A stretch of 64,000 bases of DNA from a virus. The notes below the pieces were generated by a model. The model did not search any database. It was given only the letters and a program-made list of their open reading frames with translations, and was not told the DNA's origin. The stretch lies in IMG/VR virus record IMGVR_UViG_3300027852_000040, positions 1 through 64,000 of that record. One strand, given 5' to 3'. This document shows, one piece after another, positions 26,527 through 35,429 of the stretch (the stretch's first letter is position 1; the number at the start of each line of letters is the position of its first letter). Position numbers and translations under genes: made by a program.

Positions 26527-27621
26527 ATGTTAAATGATACAAATAAAACTACTACATTTCCAAAAATAGCAGTTTTATCTTCTTGGAATGAATCATGTGG
26601 AATTGCGTCATATTCAAAAAATTTATATTCATATATGAATGCTAATATTAAGATATTTTCTGAATTAACTAATAGATCAGATGGAATGAGTATACCATGT
26701 TGGTCACGTGGAAAATTGTTAGATAAGGCGGCAAAGTGCATATTAAAGTTTAATCCTGATGTTATTATAATTGAATATGAACCGGGATTATTTCAACATA
26801 TTAAGTATTTGCAACCAATATTAGACTTAAATATTCCAGTGATATCGAATTATCATTTAATGAATAAACAATTGGGTGAAGAATTGGTTAATAATAAATT
26901 TGCCGGTGCATTTATTCATCATAATAATTGGATGAAATATATAGATGGTGAAGATTTACCATACATCTTTAATGTTCCACATGGATGTGAGATTGCATAT
27001 AAGTTTAATGGTATTGATAAATTAAAATCGTTTCTTGGTTGGGATCTAAATAAATTTCATATAGTAACATTAGGGTACATATCACCTAGAAAGATGACAT
27101 TAGAAAATGTGAAATTGATAAAAAATCTTAAACGTCATAATAAGGAAATAGTTTATCACATATTTGGTGGATCACAGAATGTTAGAAGTAGATATTGGGT
27201 AAATGATAGGCGATATATGAGAACAATATTAATGCAAACGAAAAATGATCCAAAATTTGATATTAATTTTAACGAATTAAATGTAGACAATATACACATG
27301 ATAGCTGCAGCAGCTGATTTATTACTATTCAATGGTGGGGAAATTAATTGGAAATCAGTATCAGGTATAGCACAATATACGTTTACATATAAGAAGCCAT
27401 CTTTATTATCTTCAACTACATTATTTGATGAATTTAATAACACAAATTCATTTAAATTTACACATTTAGGTACATCTGAAATTGAATTTGCATTTGATAA
27501 TTATGACTATTTTGAAAAGAAGTTTAGAGGTACTTTAAATGATTCATATTATATTAAGAAATATGACATATTAAGTAATAATAAATTGGCATTGATTTGT
27601 AAAATAATAGATGAATATTAA
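26527..27621 (+). CDS. GT-B glycosyltransferase-like protein
   Basis: 364 residues. The N-terminus (IAVLSSWNESCGIASYSKNLYSYM) is the GIAxY loop of GT4 acceptor domains; the centre has VPHGCE and IVTLGYISPRKMTLENVKLI. The usual E-x7-E region is weak: the C-terminal half reads LLLFNGGEINWKSVSGIAQY. It may be a divergent or inactive partner of the preceding enzyme. The gene begins directly after the previous stop, with GAGGAGT upstream. Confidence 0.7.
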   Translation: MLNDTNKTTTFPKIAVLSSWNESCGIASYSKNLYSYMNANIKIFSELTNRSDGMSIPCWSRGKLLDKAAKCILKFNPDVIIIEYEPGLFQHIKYLQPILDLNIPVISNYHLMNKQLGEELVNNKFAGAFIHHNNWMKYIDGEDLPYIFNVPHGCEIAYKFNGIDKLKSFLGWDLNKFHIVTLGYISPRKMTLENVKLIKNLKRHNKEIVYHIFGGSQNVRSRYWVNDRRYMRTILMQTKNDPKFDINFNELNVDNIHMIAAAADLLLFNGGEINWKSVSGIAQYTFTYKKPSLLSSTTLFDEFNNTNSFKFTHLGTSEIEFAFDNYDYFEKKFRGTLNDSYYIKKYDILSNNKLALICKIIDEY

Positions 27622-27641
27622 TAAAATGGAGCACATATAAA

Positions 27642-28328
27642 ATGACATTTAATGGATATAATGACAAGTATTTCAGTGATGGAATATACGGTAATTATAA
27701 TACACAAATATGGATGCCGGTTTATGATGTAATGGCTGCTATTGGTAAGATAACTAATGCTAATAATGCATTAGACATTGGGGCGGCTACTGGTCACTTT
27801 ACTGATGGTGGATTAGAGGCTGGTATTAATGTAATTGGAGTAGATATTAGTGAATGGGCAGTTAATCATCCTATAACTGAAAGACTGAAAGATAAGTTAA
27901 TAGTTGGTGATATTACTAAAGGTTTACCATTTGAAGATAATTCATTTGATTTAGTATATTCATTCGATTTAATGGAACATATTTATATTGAAGATATGTA
28001 TAAGACTTTTAGTGAAATAGTGAGAGTATCAAATAAATATATTATACTACTTATATCACAATCTTTTGATGTATTACGGAGAGATGCTTATACTGTAATG
28101 AAAGACGAAATTATAACAGATCCATCTGGACATGTTACAGTTCAGCCGCCGATTTGGTGGTATAAGTTTTTTATGGATTTTAATGATTCTAATTGTAAAG
28201 TAAAACTTAGAATGGATTTGGAGTGTAAATTTAGAACTTTAATTAGTCATATGTATTTACAAAATTGGACATTCTTGGTGGTATTAGAGAAAGTATTAGA
28301 AGATAAAAGTATAAAATTGGAGGAATGA
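27642..28328 (+). CDS. SAM-dependent methyltransferase (type 11)
   Basis: NALDIGAATGHF is motif I, VIGVDISEWA motif II, and FDLVYSFDLMEHI motif IV. 228 residues, complete. Placed among glycosyltransferases, so sugar or glycolipid methylation is the likeliest role; substrate unknown. GGAGCAC precedes the ATG. Confidence 0.8.
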   Translation: MTFNGYNDKYFSDGIYGNYNTQIWMPVYDVMAAIGKITNANNALDIGAATGHFTDGGLEAGINVIGVDISEWAVNHPITERLKDKLIVGDITKGLPFEDNSFDLVYSFDLMEHIYIEDMYKTFSEIVRVSNKYIILLISQSFDVLRRDAYTVMKDEIITDPSGHVTVQPPIWWYKFFMDFNDSNCKVKLRMDLECKFRTLISHMYLQNWTFLVVLEKVLEDKSIKLEE

Positions 28329-28333
28329 TATAA

Positions 28334-28489
28334 ATGGCATATAGTGTAGATAGCACAGATTTAGTAGTATGGACAGATATTGATAGTACATTGGAGACAA
28401 AACTAGGTACATTGTCAATTACAACATTACATGATATAGAAATAGTACCAGTAGGCTGTAAGTATATAGCAGTAATAGTATATGAATAG
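28334..28489 (+). CDS. Small beta-rich protein, 51 residues
   Basis: MAYSVDSTDLVVWTDIDST continues to a VPVGCKYIAVIVYE end, with GGAGGAATGAT 8 bases upstream, and tight spacing to both neighbours. It resembles short phage structural proteins of the 'wait-and-see' beta type, but no family is recognised. Confidence 0.6.
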   Translation: MAYSVDSTDLVVWTDIDSTLETKLGTLSITTLHDIEIVPVGCKYIAVIVYE

Positions 28490-28501
28490 GAGTAATAGTA
28501 A

Positions 28502-29386
28502 ATGAATAACAAATTTGGTAGTATACACATTATATCTACTCATCCATATATATTACCATTGTTATTAGATTTATCTATGCAAACTTATAAGAATTTCGAA
28601 ATAATATTGGTGGATTCGTTGTTTAGGTATCGTACAAAAGTAGTTAAAAAAGTTGCTGATAAATTAGGATTAAATGTTAAACATTATTCAGATATATACA
28701 ACTCATCTCATATTGCTGGAGCAAAACAAGCTATATATAGAAATGAATGTATAAGTCATATGAATGATAAAGTTGATCGTATCATATTTTTAGATGATCA
28801 CCAACGTGTAAATGATACATTTATAGAAGGTCACATGAATAATGATAATAATGTGCTAACGATTGGTAGATGGTTTGAGATGAGGGGTAGCAATTTAGTA
28901 AATTTTAATCCAAATGTTAATCTAACTGATATATTAAATGAATATACATATGACGAAAGACTTAAACCTATCGATTTTGGTGGATTTTGGACATGCAATT
29001 CATCTACATCAAAGGAATATGTTAGTGGTGTAAATGGATTTGATAATCGATATACCGGGGGAACTGGTGGCGAGGATTACGATTTGGCTTATAGAATTGT
29101 GAAGAAGTATAGAAGTAAAGGTGAAAATGTTGAATTCAAGTATGAATCAAATAGTATAGCATTTCACTTTAATCACGATATATACTCTCGTCCGAAAAAA
29201 TGTAATCATAATCCATCTTATTTCGCTGAGAATCCATATGAAAATGGTGACAGAGAAGCATATTCTGATAAAAAGATTATAAGTACATGGAATTTGGGTG
29301 TAAAAATGTGGTATTGCCCAAATTGTGGTAAGCGGGGAATTGTGGATTCATTGCAGGTTTTTGATTTGAATATGAAGAATTGGTAA
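28502..29386 (+). CDS. Glycosyltransferase family 2 with C-terminal zinc ribbon
   Basis: 294 residues. GT-A features: YKNFEIILVDS near residue 30, FLDDHQRV as the DxD-type metal site near 99, and GGTGGEDYDLAYRI near 185-198 as the ED acceptor/catalytic motif. The last 30 residues contain WYCPNCGKRG, half of a zinc-ribbon-like unit. The last enzyme of the island. Confidence 0.82.
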   Translation: MNNKFGSIHIISTHPYILPLLLDLSMQTYKNFEIILVDSLFRYRTKVVKKVADKLGLNVKHYSDIYNSSHIAGAKQAIYRNECISHMNDKVDRIIFLDDHQRVNDTFIEGHMNNDNNVLTIGRWFEMRGSNLVNFNPNVNLTDILNEYTYDERLKPIDFGGFWTCNSSTSKEYVSGVNGFDNRYTGGTGGEDYDLAYRIVKKYRSKGENVEFKYESNSIAFHFNHDIYSRPKKCNHNPSYFAENPYENGDREAYSDKKIISTWNLGVKMWYCPNCGKRGIVDSLQVFDLNMKNW

Positions 29387-29429
29387 ATGAAAGGTTAAAA
29401 GTTAGTAAAAAAATATAGAGGTAAATAAT

Positions 29430-30020
29430 ATGACGAAAGATGTAACTCCTAAAATTGTAACGGATTGGACAGCTGTTGCACAAAATACTATAGTTGAAAG
29501 TGACACAGAAGATGTTAGTCCTAATTATGGATCAATGTTGTATATTCAAGCATTTTTAGATACTACTACAGCTCATACAGGTACTAAGTTTGTAATTCAA
29601 GTATCAAATGCTGATAGTGGAGATGAAAATTGGCACGATCTTACTGAGTTTGTGGGATTAATTGGAACTGCTGCGACGGATTTAATTGAAGATAACCCAT
29701 TAGCTGCTGGATCAACAGCAATTGCTTTAACTGGACATGCATTAACAGTATTAGCGAAATGGTTAGCAATTGAAGATGGAACATTAGTAAATAGTGAATT
29801 AATATTTGAAAAATCACAAAGTACAAATGAAGTTGTAGTTTTAGATGGAACGACAAATGCTCACGTACAGAATGTAGCAATATTTAATGTAGCTATGGTT
29901 AAATCGATATTCATTCCACCAGAAGTAGTAAGAGTGAGAGTATTAGTAGTAAATTCATATGATGCTGATGGTTCAACTTTAAATTATAAAGTAGGTATAT
30001 CGGAGATTTTATCAGTATGA
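29430..30020 (+). CDS. Virion structural protein, unknown
   Basis: 196 residues; beta-rich with repeated ALTGHAL/VLAKWLAIEDGT segments and PPEVVRVRVLVVNS near the end, typical of phage tail or fibre-base proteins. AGAGGTAAATAAT precedes the ATG. Its stop overlaps the LamG gene start (ATGA), so the two probably work together. Confidence 0.6.
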   Translation: MTKDVTPKIVTDWTAVAQNTIVESDTEDVSPNYGSMLYIQAFLDTTTAHTGTKFVIQVSNADSGDENWHDLTEFVGLIGTAATDLIEDNPLAAGSTAIALTGHALTVLAKWLAIEDGTLVNSELIFEKSQSTNEVVVLDGTTNAHVQNVAIFNVAMVKSIFIPPEVVRVRVLVVNSYDADGSTLNYKVGISEILSV

Positions 30021-31972
30021 GACAAATTTTCACACAAAAACCATCATTAGGAACACCAATTAACTTTAGTCATCCATTAGCTAAAGGATTAGTTGGATTT
30101 TGGCTTTTTAATGAAGGCAGTGGAGATTTAGTTCAAGATTTAAGTGAAAATGATAACCACGGTACACTTAAAAATATGGCGTTTCCTTCAACTACAACAT
30201 CCGGTTGGGGTCCTGGTGAAAATGATGCTGACATTAATTTTGATGGTAATGATGATTATGTTAGTATTGCTAATAATTCTATTTTAAATATTACTGGGGA
30301 AATTACAATTGAATTATTAGTAAAAGGTAGAAATTTACGGTCAGATAAATGGTGTGGATTGGTAACGAAAGGTGGATATTATCACGATAGCACTGGGTAT
30401 GATTTAATAATGATGGATGGTAGATTAAGGTTTGAGTTATATGGACTTACTACAAATAATATAGATATTTATACTACAATTTCAGATGATGTGTTATATC
30501 ATATAATTGCTGTCTATAATTTAGCTACAATAGAAATATTTAAAAATGGAAAAACTGTAGGTTCCGTTGCATCAACTGGTGTGGTATCAACAAATACTGA
30601 TGTTCTATCAATTGGTAGAAGATCAGAGGTTACTGATGAACTTAATGGAATAATTACTTATATTAAAATTTATAATCGTGCACTTACATCGATGGAAATA
30701 GAAGAATTATATATTAATCCATATGGCATATTTGAACGTCAAAAATTTGGATTATCACAAACCCCTGGAATGGATTATTTATATGAATCTAGTGTAAATT
30801 TGGTTACTAATCTTGGTAATATGTCTACTTATTTTAAAATTTTAAGTACAAGTTTATCAGTTAATTTTGTTAATATACTTGAATATTTTAAGAATTTAGG
30901 TATAAATTTGGTAAATAATATTAATAATATTAAATATACAACAACACATTTAAGTGAAAATTTATCAATTAATTTTATTAATCCACTTAAGTATTTTAAG
31001 AATATAAATACAAATTTATTAATTAATTTTAATAATATATTTGAGCATTTTAAGAATTTAGATATAAATTTGGTAAATAATATCAGTAATATTAAATATA
31101 CAACAATACATTTAAGTGAAAATATTCAATATAATATCACATTATTTAACGCAAAATTAATACAATATACATTCAATATTATAGCAACACTTGTTGGTAT
31201 AAAAGTTCCAACGTTATCAAAAGATCTTAATATAAAATTTGATTACACATTTGATACTCCATATAATTATTTTAAATTGTTATTAAATTTACTAATTTCA
31301 CTTAATCTATCTGATAAAAAGAAATTCACATTACCAATATCTTTTGATGTAATATCAAATTTAATTAAAAGTGTACCACACTCTAAGGATATTGCGTTTA
31401 CACTTAATTTTAATTTATCAGATGTGAGGAGCTATACCAAATCTGTTACACAATATTTGAGTTTAGGACATGTTAGGGTAATGTTAACTGGTAAGCAAAT
31501 TGATCAATTAATGAATTTGAATTTAATAATTGGTAAAAGTCCAATTAAAATGTTAAATGATGTACTTAAAATAACAACAAATGTTATAGCAATGGGAGTA
31601 GTTAATTTATCATTAGAATTATCAATTGCAATGAATGAGATACAATCTTATATTAAACGAGAAAACGTTAACATTCAATTTAATACTGATAAATCACTTC
31701 TATATACTTTAATTAAACAATTAAATCTCACATTAGTAAAATCAATTAATACACTACTTACATATATTTTAAATCTAAATGCTCAAATATCAATGAATAT
31801 AAGTAATATAAAAGTTATAAGTAAAAGCATTCAATCTAACATTAGTATAACATTAAGTAGAAATTTCACATTTGCAATTGGACGAGTGAAAATTAAAATT
31901 AGACCAATAATAGTAAAAGTTAATTCAGGATTCACTAATATAAGGAGTAAATTAAATGCCGGTAGAAAATAA
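30017..31972 (+). CDS. LamG/concanavalin-fold surface protein with Ile/Asn-rich repeats
   Basis: Residues about 20-235 form a LamG_3 domain: GLVGFWLFNEGSGDLVQDLS, INFDGNDDYVSI, ITIELLVKGRN, AVYNLATIEIFKNGKTVGS and ITYIKIYNRALTSMEIEELY. The last 400 residues are repetitive and rich in L, I, N, S and T, with duplicated blocks NLVNN-INNIKYTT-HLSEN at about 297-320 and 350-375. Such proteins bind carbohydrate at virion surfaces; receptor binding is a reasonable guess. No membrane segment or trypsin-like autoproteolysis motif is seen. Confidence 0.75.
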   Translation: MRQIFTQKPSLGTPINFSHPLAKGLVGFWLFNEGSGDLVQDLSENDNHGTLKNMAFPSTTTSGWGPGENDADINFDGNDDYVSIANNSILNITGEITIELLVKGRNLRSDKWCGLVTKGGYYHDSTGYDLIMMDGRLRFELYGLTTNNIDIYTTISDDVLYHIIAVYNLATIEIFKNGKTVGSVASTGVVSTNTDVLSIGRRSEVTDELNGIITYIKIYNRALTSMEIEELYINPYGIFERQKFGLSQTPGMDYLYESSVNLVTNLGNMSTYFKILSTSLSVNFVNILEYFKNLGINLVNNINNIKYTTTHLSENLSINFINPLKYFKNINTNLLINFNNIFEHFKNLDINLVNNISNIKYTTIHLSENIQYNITLFNAKLIQYTFNIIATLVGIKVPTLSKDLNIKFDYTFDTPYNYFKLLLNLLISLNLSDKKKFTLPISFDVISNLIKSVPHSKDIAFTLNFNLSDVRSYTKSVTQYLSLGHVRVMLTGKQIDQLMNLNLIIGKSPIKMLNDVLKITTNVIAMGVVNLSLELSIAMNEIQSYIKRENVNIQFNTDKSLLYTLIKQLNLTLVKSINTLLTYILNLNAQISMNISNIKVISKSIQSNISITLSRNFTFAIGRVKIKIRPIIVKVNSGFTNIRSKLNAGRK

Positions 31973-32048
31973 TGTTGGAATGTATTTAAAATGTAAAATT
32001 AAACTTAAGCACAATTATTATCAAAGGTTTAAACTATATATCAAGAAA

Positions 32049-32069
32049 TTCTTGAGATATATATTGAAT
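32049..32069 (+). promoter_or_regulatory. Recurrent plus-strand promoter motif, copy 5 (connector-tail operon)
   Basis: TTCTTGAGATATATATTGAA lies 30 bases before the ATG at 32099 with GAGGTGA between. It heads the run of connector and tail genes to 41780. Confidence 0.65.
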
Positions 32070-32098
32070 AAACAGTAAATATATGAGGTGAGATAGAC

Positions 32099-32551
32099 AT
32101 GTCTAATAAAATGGGATTACATCTTTACAGTATCGCTAATTTGACTTTACTTGATAAAGATGGTAAGGTTAAGGAGTCTCGTGTGGAAAAGAATCTAATT
32201 ACTGATGCTGGATTTGACTTTTTATGTCAGCAAATAGCAGAAGCTACACAAAATTCAATGGTATATTCTGGAGTTGGATCTGGTAGTACTGCAGCAAATG
32301 CTAGTGATACTACATTAGAATTGGAATCAGCTAGAGAAAGTGGAACATATGCTCATACTGGTGGAACTAAAGTGTTTACCAATACAAATGTATTCGGTCC
32401 AGGTGTGGCAACTGGTGAAGTTAGGGAAGCGGGATTATTAAATGAATCATCAAGTGGATCATTACTAAATCGAGTAGTGTTTTCAGTCATAAATAAGGGA
32501 GCTAGCGATAGTCTTCAGGTAGAATGGACTGGAACTTTAAGTGAAGCATGA
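32099..32551 (+). CDS. Phage structural protein (LITDAGxD...GSGST type)
   Basis: 150 residues. EKNLITDAGFDFLCQQIAE followed by VGSGSTAANASDTTLELE and GEVREAGLLNES is a recognisable layout of phage tail-fibre or head-fibre associated proteins in many Caudoviricetes. Its precise role is unknown. GAGGTGAG lies 8 bases before the ATG. The stop overlaps the connector start. Confidence 0.7.
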   Translation: MSNKMGLHLYSIANLTLLDKDGKVKESRVEKNLITDAGFDFLCQQIAEATQNSMVYSGVGSGSTAANASDTTLELESARESGTYAHTGGTKVFTNTNVFGPGVATGEVREAGLLNESSSGSLLNRVVFSVINKGASDSLQVEWTGTLSEA

Positions 32552-33465
32552 GTGAAACAGTAAATGTTGGTGAAACAGTAACATTAACAGTTGAATTTGT
32601 AACGGATAGTGGGGAGTATCTACAAATGGATACTATTTCCGCTAAAATTTATGATGCAAGTAGAAATTTAATAGATACTGGTACACCAGATGAGACGATT
32701 AGTGGTAATAAGTATACGTATACGTATAAATATACCATATCTAGTAGTTTAAATCTAACTGATTACATTGAATATTACTATGAATTCATTGGAGTAAAGG
32801 ATACTTCAACATATTCTGAGGTGGATATGTTTGAAATAGAACCTAATAATGATCTAATAGTATATACAACAGTTGGAGAAGTTAGATCATATTTACAAAA
32901 AACTGTTGGATCTACCACTAAACCAAGTTCAAATGATACTAGACGAGCAATAAGACGGGCGCAGGATAGAATTGAAGCAATAACTCATCATGCTTGGAGA
33001 AGCAAATCATCTGATTTAGAGTATCACGATATGCCGAGATGGTCGGTGGATAATTGGGCGACTAGATCAATAAATTTAAGGCATAGAGATATATCTACAT
33101 TTACTACACTTGAATACTTTGATGGACAACAGTGGGTAAATTGTCTTACTGATTGGACTGAAGATAGATCAGATGGTGATTATTGGGTGGATTATGAGAC
33201 TGGTATATTATATATACATGGAAGATATGGTGTATGGATTAATATATCTAAGTTTAGAGTACAATATACGTATGGATCAGTTTTAAATGGTAATGTTAGA
33301 GAATTATGTACATTAATGGTAGCACAAAAGTTAATGTTAAGTGATGATTACTCAAATTTATTTCCAGTTGGATCAAATAGTATAGATTTAGGTAAGAAGA
33401 TTGAATTAATAGAACTAGAAATTAAAGAAATATTAGGAACATTAGTAGAAGTAACGATATATTAA
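32548..33465 (+). CDS. Head-tail connector (adaptor-like) with N-terminal Ig-like domain
   Basis: 305 residues. Residues 1-100 look like an immunoglobulin-type beta domain (VNVGETVTLTVEFVTDSG). Residues about 105-305 resemble gp6/gp15-type adaptors: TTVGEVRSYLQK, RRAIRRAQDRIEAITHHAW, a YFDGQQWV / YIHGRYG beta core, and ELCTLMVAQKLM helices. It would bind the portal to form the neck. The Ig fusion is unusual. Confidence 0.7.
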   Translation: MSETVNVGETVTLTVEFVTDSGEYLQMDTISAKIYDASRNLIDTGTPDETISGNKYTYTYKYTISSSLNLTDYIEYYYEFIGVKDTSTYSEVDMFEIEPNNDLIVYTTVGEVRSYLQKTVGSTTKPSSNDTRRAIRRAQDRIEAITHHAWRSKSSDLEYHDMPRWSVDNWATRSINLRHRDISTFTTLEYFDGQQWVNCLTDWTEDRSDGDYWVDYETGILYIHGRYGVWINISKFRVQYTYGSVLNGNVRELCTLMVAQKLMLSDDYSNLFPVGSNSIDLGKKIELIELEIKEILGTLVEVTIY

Positions 33466-33486
33466 AGGTTTAAAGTAGATGGTAAA

Positions 33487-33915
33487 ATGATAGAAGCTTC
33501 TAATATAGTGGATATGATAGACGATGGATGGTTACAGGATAATATTACAACAAGTTTAGATAAACCACTTATCACTAATATAATGGTATCTGATTCAAAA
33601 AGAAGAAATGTTAGTTCTACTGATTTAATATTAGTAAAATTCAATGAAATAGAAGAGAAACAATTAGGTCACGCATATAAATATGTAGATCGCATTTATC
33701 CATGTGATATAGTAGCAAGAACTTCAGTATCATTTGATCATGTGTTAAAATTAAGAGATGAAATTATTAGAATATTGAGGGCTAATAAATTTTATTATAA
33801 TACTGCCTGGAAAATGTTAATAACTAATATAGTAGATGAGTCAATAGAAATGTCATTAATATATCAATTTAGAATTAAAGTGAAAGTACATGAATATGGA
33901 GTATTAATTGATTAA
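33487..33915 (+). CDS. Tail completion / neck protein candidate
   Basis: 142 residues, in the order connector, this gene, tail tube, chaperone, tape measure. The N-terminus (IVDMIDDGWLQDNI) and mixed alpha/beta pattern with DHVLKLRDEIIRILRANK fit tail-terminator or completion proteins. The assignment rests mainly on synteny. Confidence 0.55.
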   Translation: MIEASNIVDMIDDGWLQDNITTSLDKPLITNIMVSDSKRRNVSSTDLILVKFNEIEEKQLGHAYKYVDRIYPCDIVARTSVSFDHVLKLRDEIIRILRANKFYYNTAWKMLITNIVDESIEMSLIYQFRIKVKVHEYGVLID

Positions 33916-33968
33916 TATAAGAGAAATATAAATAAAATATAAGAAAAAAATATAAAAGGTGATAATAT

Positions 33969-34895
33969 ATGGTATATGTAGCAGAAAATGTATCATTAGG
34001 TTGGAAAATAGAGTCAACTTTTGGTACTGCACCAACAACAATTGATGATTGGATAGGAATAGTAACCGGATCCCCAACACTAAATGTTAGAAACAACTAT
34101 AGTCCGGTACACGCAAAGCGACCAAGTGGTAGGGAAGTATTTAAACAGTTACCACTAAAGAAAGAAGTAGTAGGATCATTAAACATAATCCCACAGGATG
34201 GTTACCCATTCTACTTTGCTATGGGAAGTTCAGTGGATACAGATGAGGGTGGGTATTATAAGCACGTACTTACCACTGGAAACTCACTACCATCTTTTAC
34301 AATTCAGAAAGCTTATATTGATACTACGGTGTCATCTTACAATTGGGTGGGGAATATGGTAAATAAGTTATCATGTAAAGGTGATAAGGAGTCGCATTTG
34401 AAGTTATCAATGGATTTAATTGGTAAAAAGCCTGTATCATTGGGTACAAGTTATGATACTGTATCATCTTCTAGTAAAAGTACGTATTTCTTTGATGAAA
34501 CATCTGAATTTAAGTTATGGGGCACATCATTTGCTAGAGTTGAGGGTTTTTCACTTGATATTTCTAATAAATTGAGGCCAAAGTATTATTATAATGATGA
34601 TAATGATAAATGGTTATCTGAAATTATACTAGGTAAGGTAGAATATGTACTTAAAGCGTCAATAGTTGTGGATGATGGGGAAATTTTGTCGGAATTAATA
34701 TCTGAACAAACTCCTTTTAGTGCATCAATTAAATTTGAACGTAGTAGTACGGATAAATTAGAGTTTGCTTTTACTGATTGTGTATTAAGAGAAGCTCAAC
34801 ATGAGATACCAGATGAAGGTGAGATAATTGTACCAGTGTCTATTACACCAAGAACTGTAACTGTTAATGTGTATGATGATATTGCTAGCTATTAA
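33969..34895 (+). CDS. Major tail tube protein
   Basis: 308 residues. The start SLGWKIESTFGTAPT and GSLNIIPQDGYPFYFAMGS are characteristic of long-tail tube proteins of the siphovirus/myovirus type; later blocks repeat the tube fold. AAAGGTGATAAT precedes the ATG. The position just before the frameshifted chaperone and tape measure supports it. Confidence 0.8.
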   Translation: MVYVAENVSLGWKIESTFGTAPTTIDDWIGIVTGSPTLNVRNNYSPVHAKRPSGREVFKQLPLKKEVVGSLNIIPQDGYPFYFAMGSSVDTDEGGYYKHVLTTGNSLPSFTIQKAYIDTTVSSYNWVGNMVNKLSCKGDKESHLKLSMDLIGKKPVSLGTSYDTVSSSSKSTYFFDETSEFKLWGTSFARVEGFSLDISNKLRPKYYYNDDNDKWLSEIILGKVEYVLKASIVVDDGEILSELISEQTPFSASIKFERSSTDKLEFAFTDCVLREAQHEIPDEGEIIVPVSITPRTVTVNVYDDIASY

Positions 34896-34915
34896 TGATA
34901 GAGGTGACGAAAAGT

Positions 34916-35251
34916 ATGGGAATATTTGTAAAAGATGAAGTAAAAAAAGTTGAAATTGAATTTGAAGGAGAGATATATGAGTTTGAGATTAAAGAATTAA
35001 CTTGGTCTCAGCAAAATAGTCTAATTTCTGAGTGTACTGAATTGAGTAAGAGTAAGAAAATTAAATTTGATCAAGAAAAGTATACTAGAAAATGTTTATT
35101 AGCTTGTGTAACTAAGGCACCATTTGATATGACTAATGCTAATTTAATGAAATTAAGTAGAGATTTTGGTAAGTTGTTAGAAAAAGAACTTATAACTAAT
35201 GTATTAGGCGAAATAAGTGAAGTAGACGAAAAAAACTTAGAGACGAGTTAA
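34916..35251 (+). CDS. Tail assembly chaperone, short form (gpG-like)
   Basis: 111 residues from ATG 34916 (MGIFVKDEV), which has GAGGTGA 8 bases upstream; an ATG at 34895 overlaps the tube gene. It is helical, with LTWSQQNSLISECTEL typical of tail-chaperone N-domains. The short product stops at 35251. A -1 shift near the end gives the long form described separately. Confidence 0.8.
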   Translation: MGIFVKDEVKKVEIEFEGEIYEFEIKELTWSQQNSLISECTELSKSKKIKFDQEKYTRKCLLACVTKAPFDMTNANLMKLSRDFGKLLEKELITNVLGEISEVDEKNLETS

Positions 35252-35427
35252 GTGGAATAAATAGTGGAAGTTATTTAACTCGTTCACTGATAACTGAATT
35301 CAAGTTAAGAAGATATCTAAACTTTACTTCTACTGATTTTAATGAATATACCTTAAGTCATATAAGGTCATTAGAATTAATATTAAACATAGCACTAGAA
35401 GAATCCAATCCTAATGGAGGAACATAA
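34916..35427 (+). CDS. Tail assembly chaperone, long form by -1 frameshift (gpGT-like)
   Basis: Reading shifts -1 at the heptamer A-AAA-AAC (35230-35236), whose last two triplets are in-frame codons as required for slippage. The new frame stays open for 63 codons (LRDELSGINSGSYLTRS to ALEESNPNGGT) and stops at 35427, 2 bases before the tape measure ATG. The extension contains FTSTDFNEYTLSHIRSLEL, like the T-domain of lambda gpGT. The extension has no start of its own, which supports the shift. Confidence 0.85.
35230..35236 (+). promoter_or_regulatory. Programmed -1 ribosomal frameshift site
   Basis: AAAAAAC in frame GAA-AAA-AAC, the classical X-XXY-YYZ form. It sits 15 bases before the zero-frame stop, in the conserved place between tail tube and tape measure genes of long-tailed phages. 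Confidence 0.85.
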
Positions 35428-35429
35428 AT

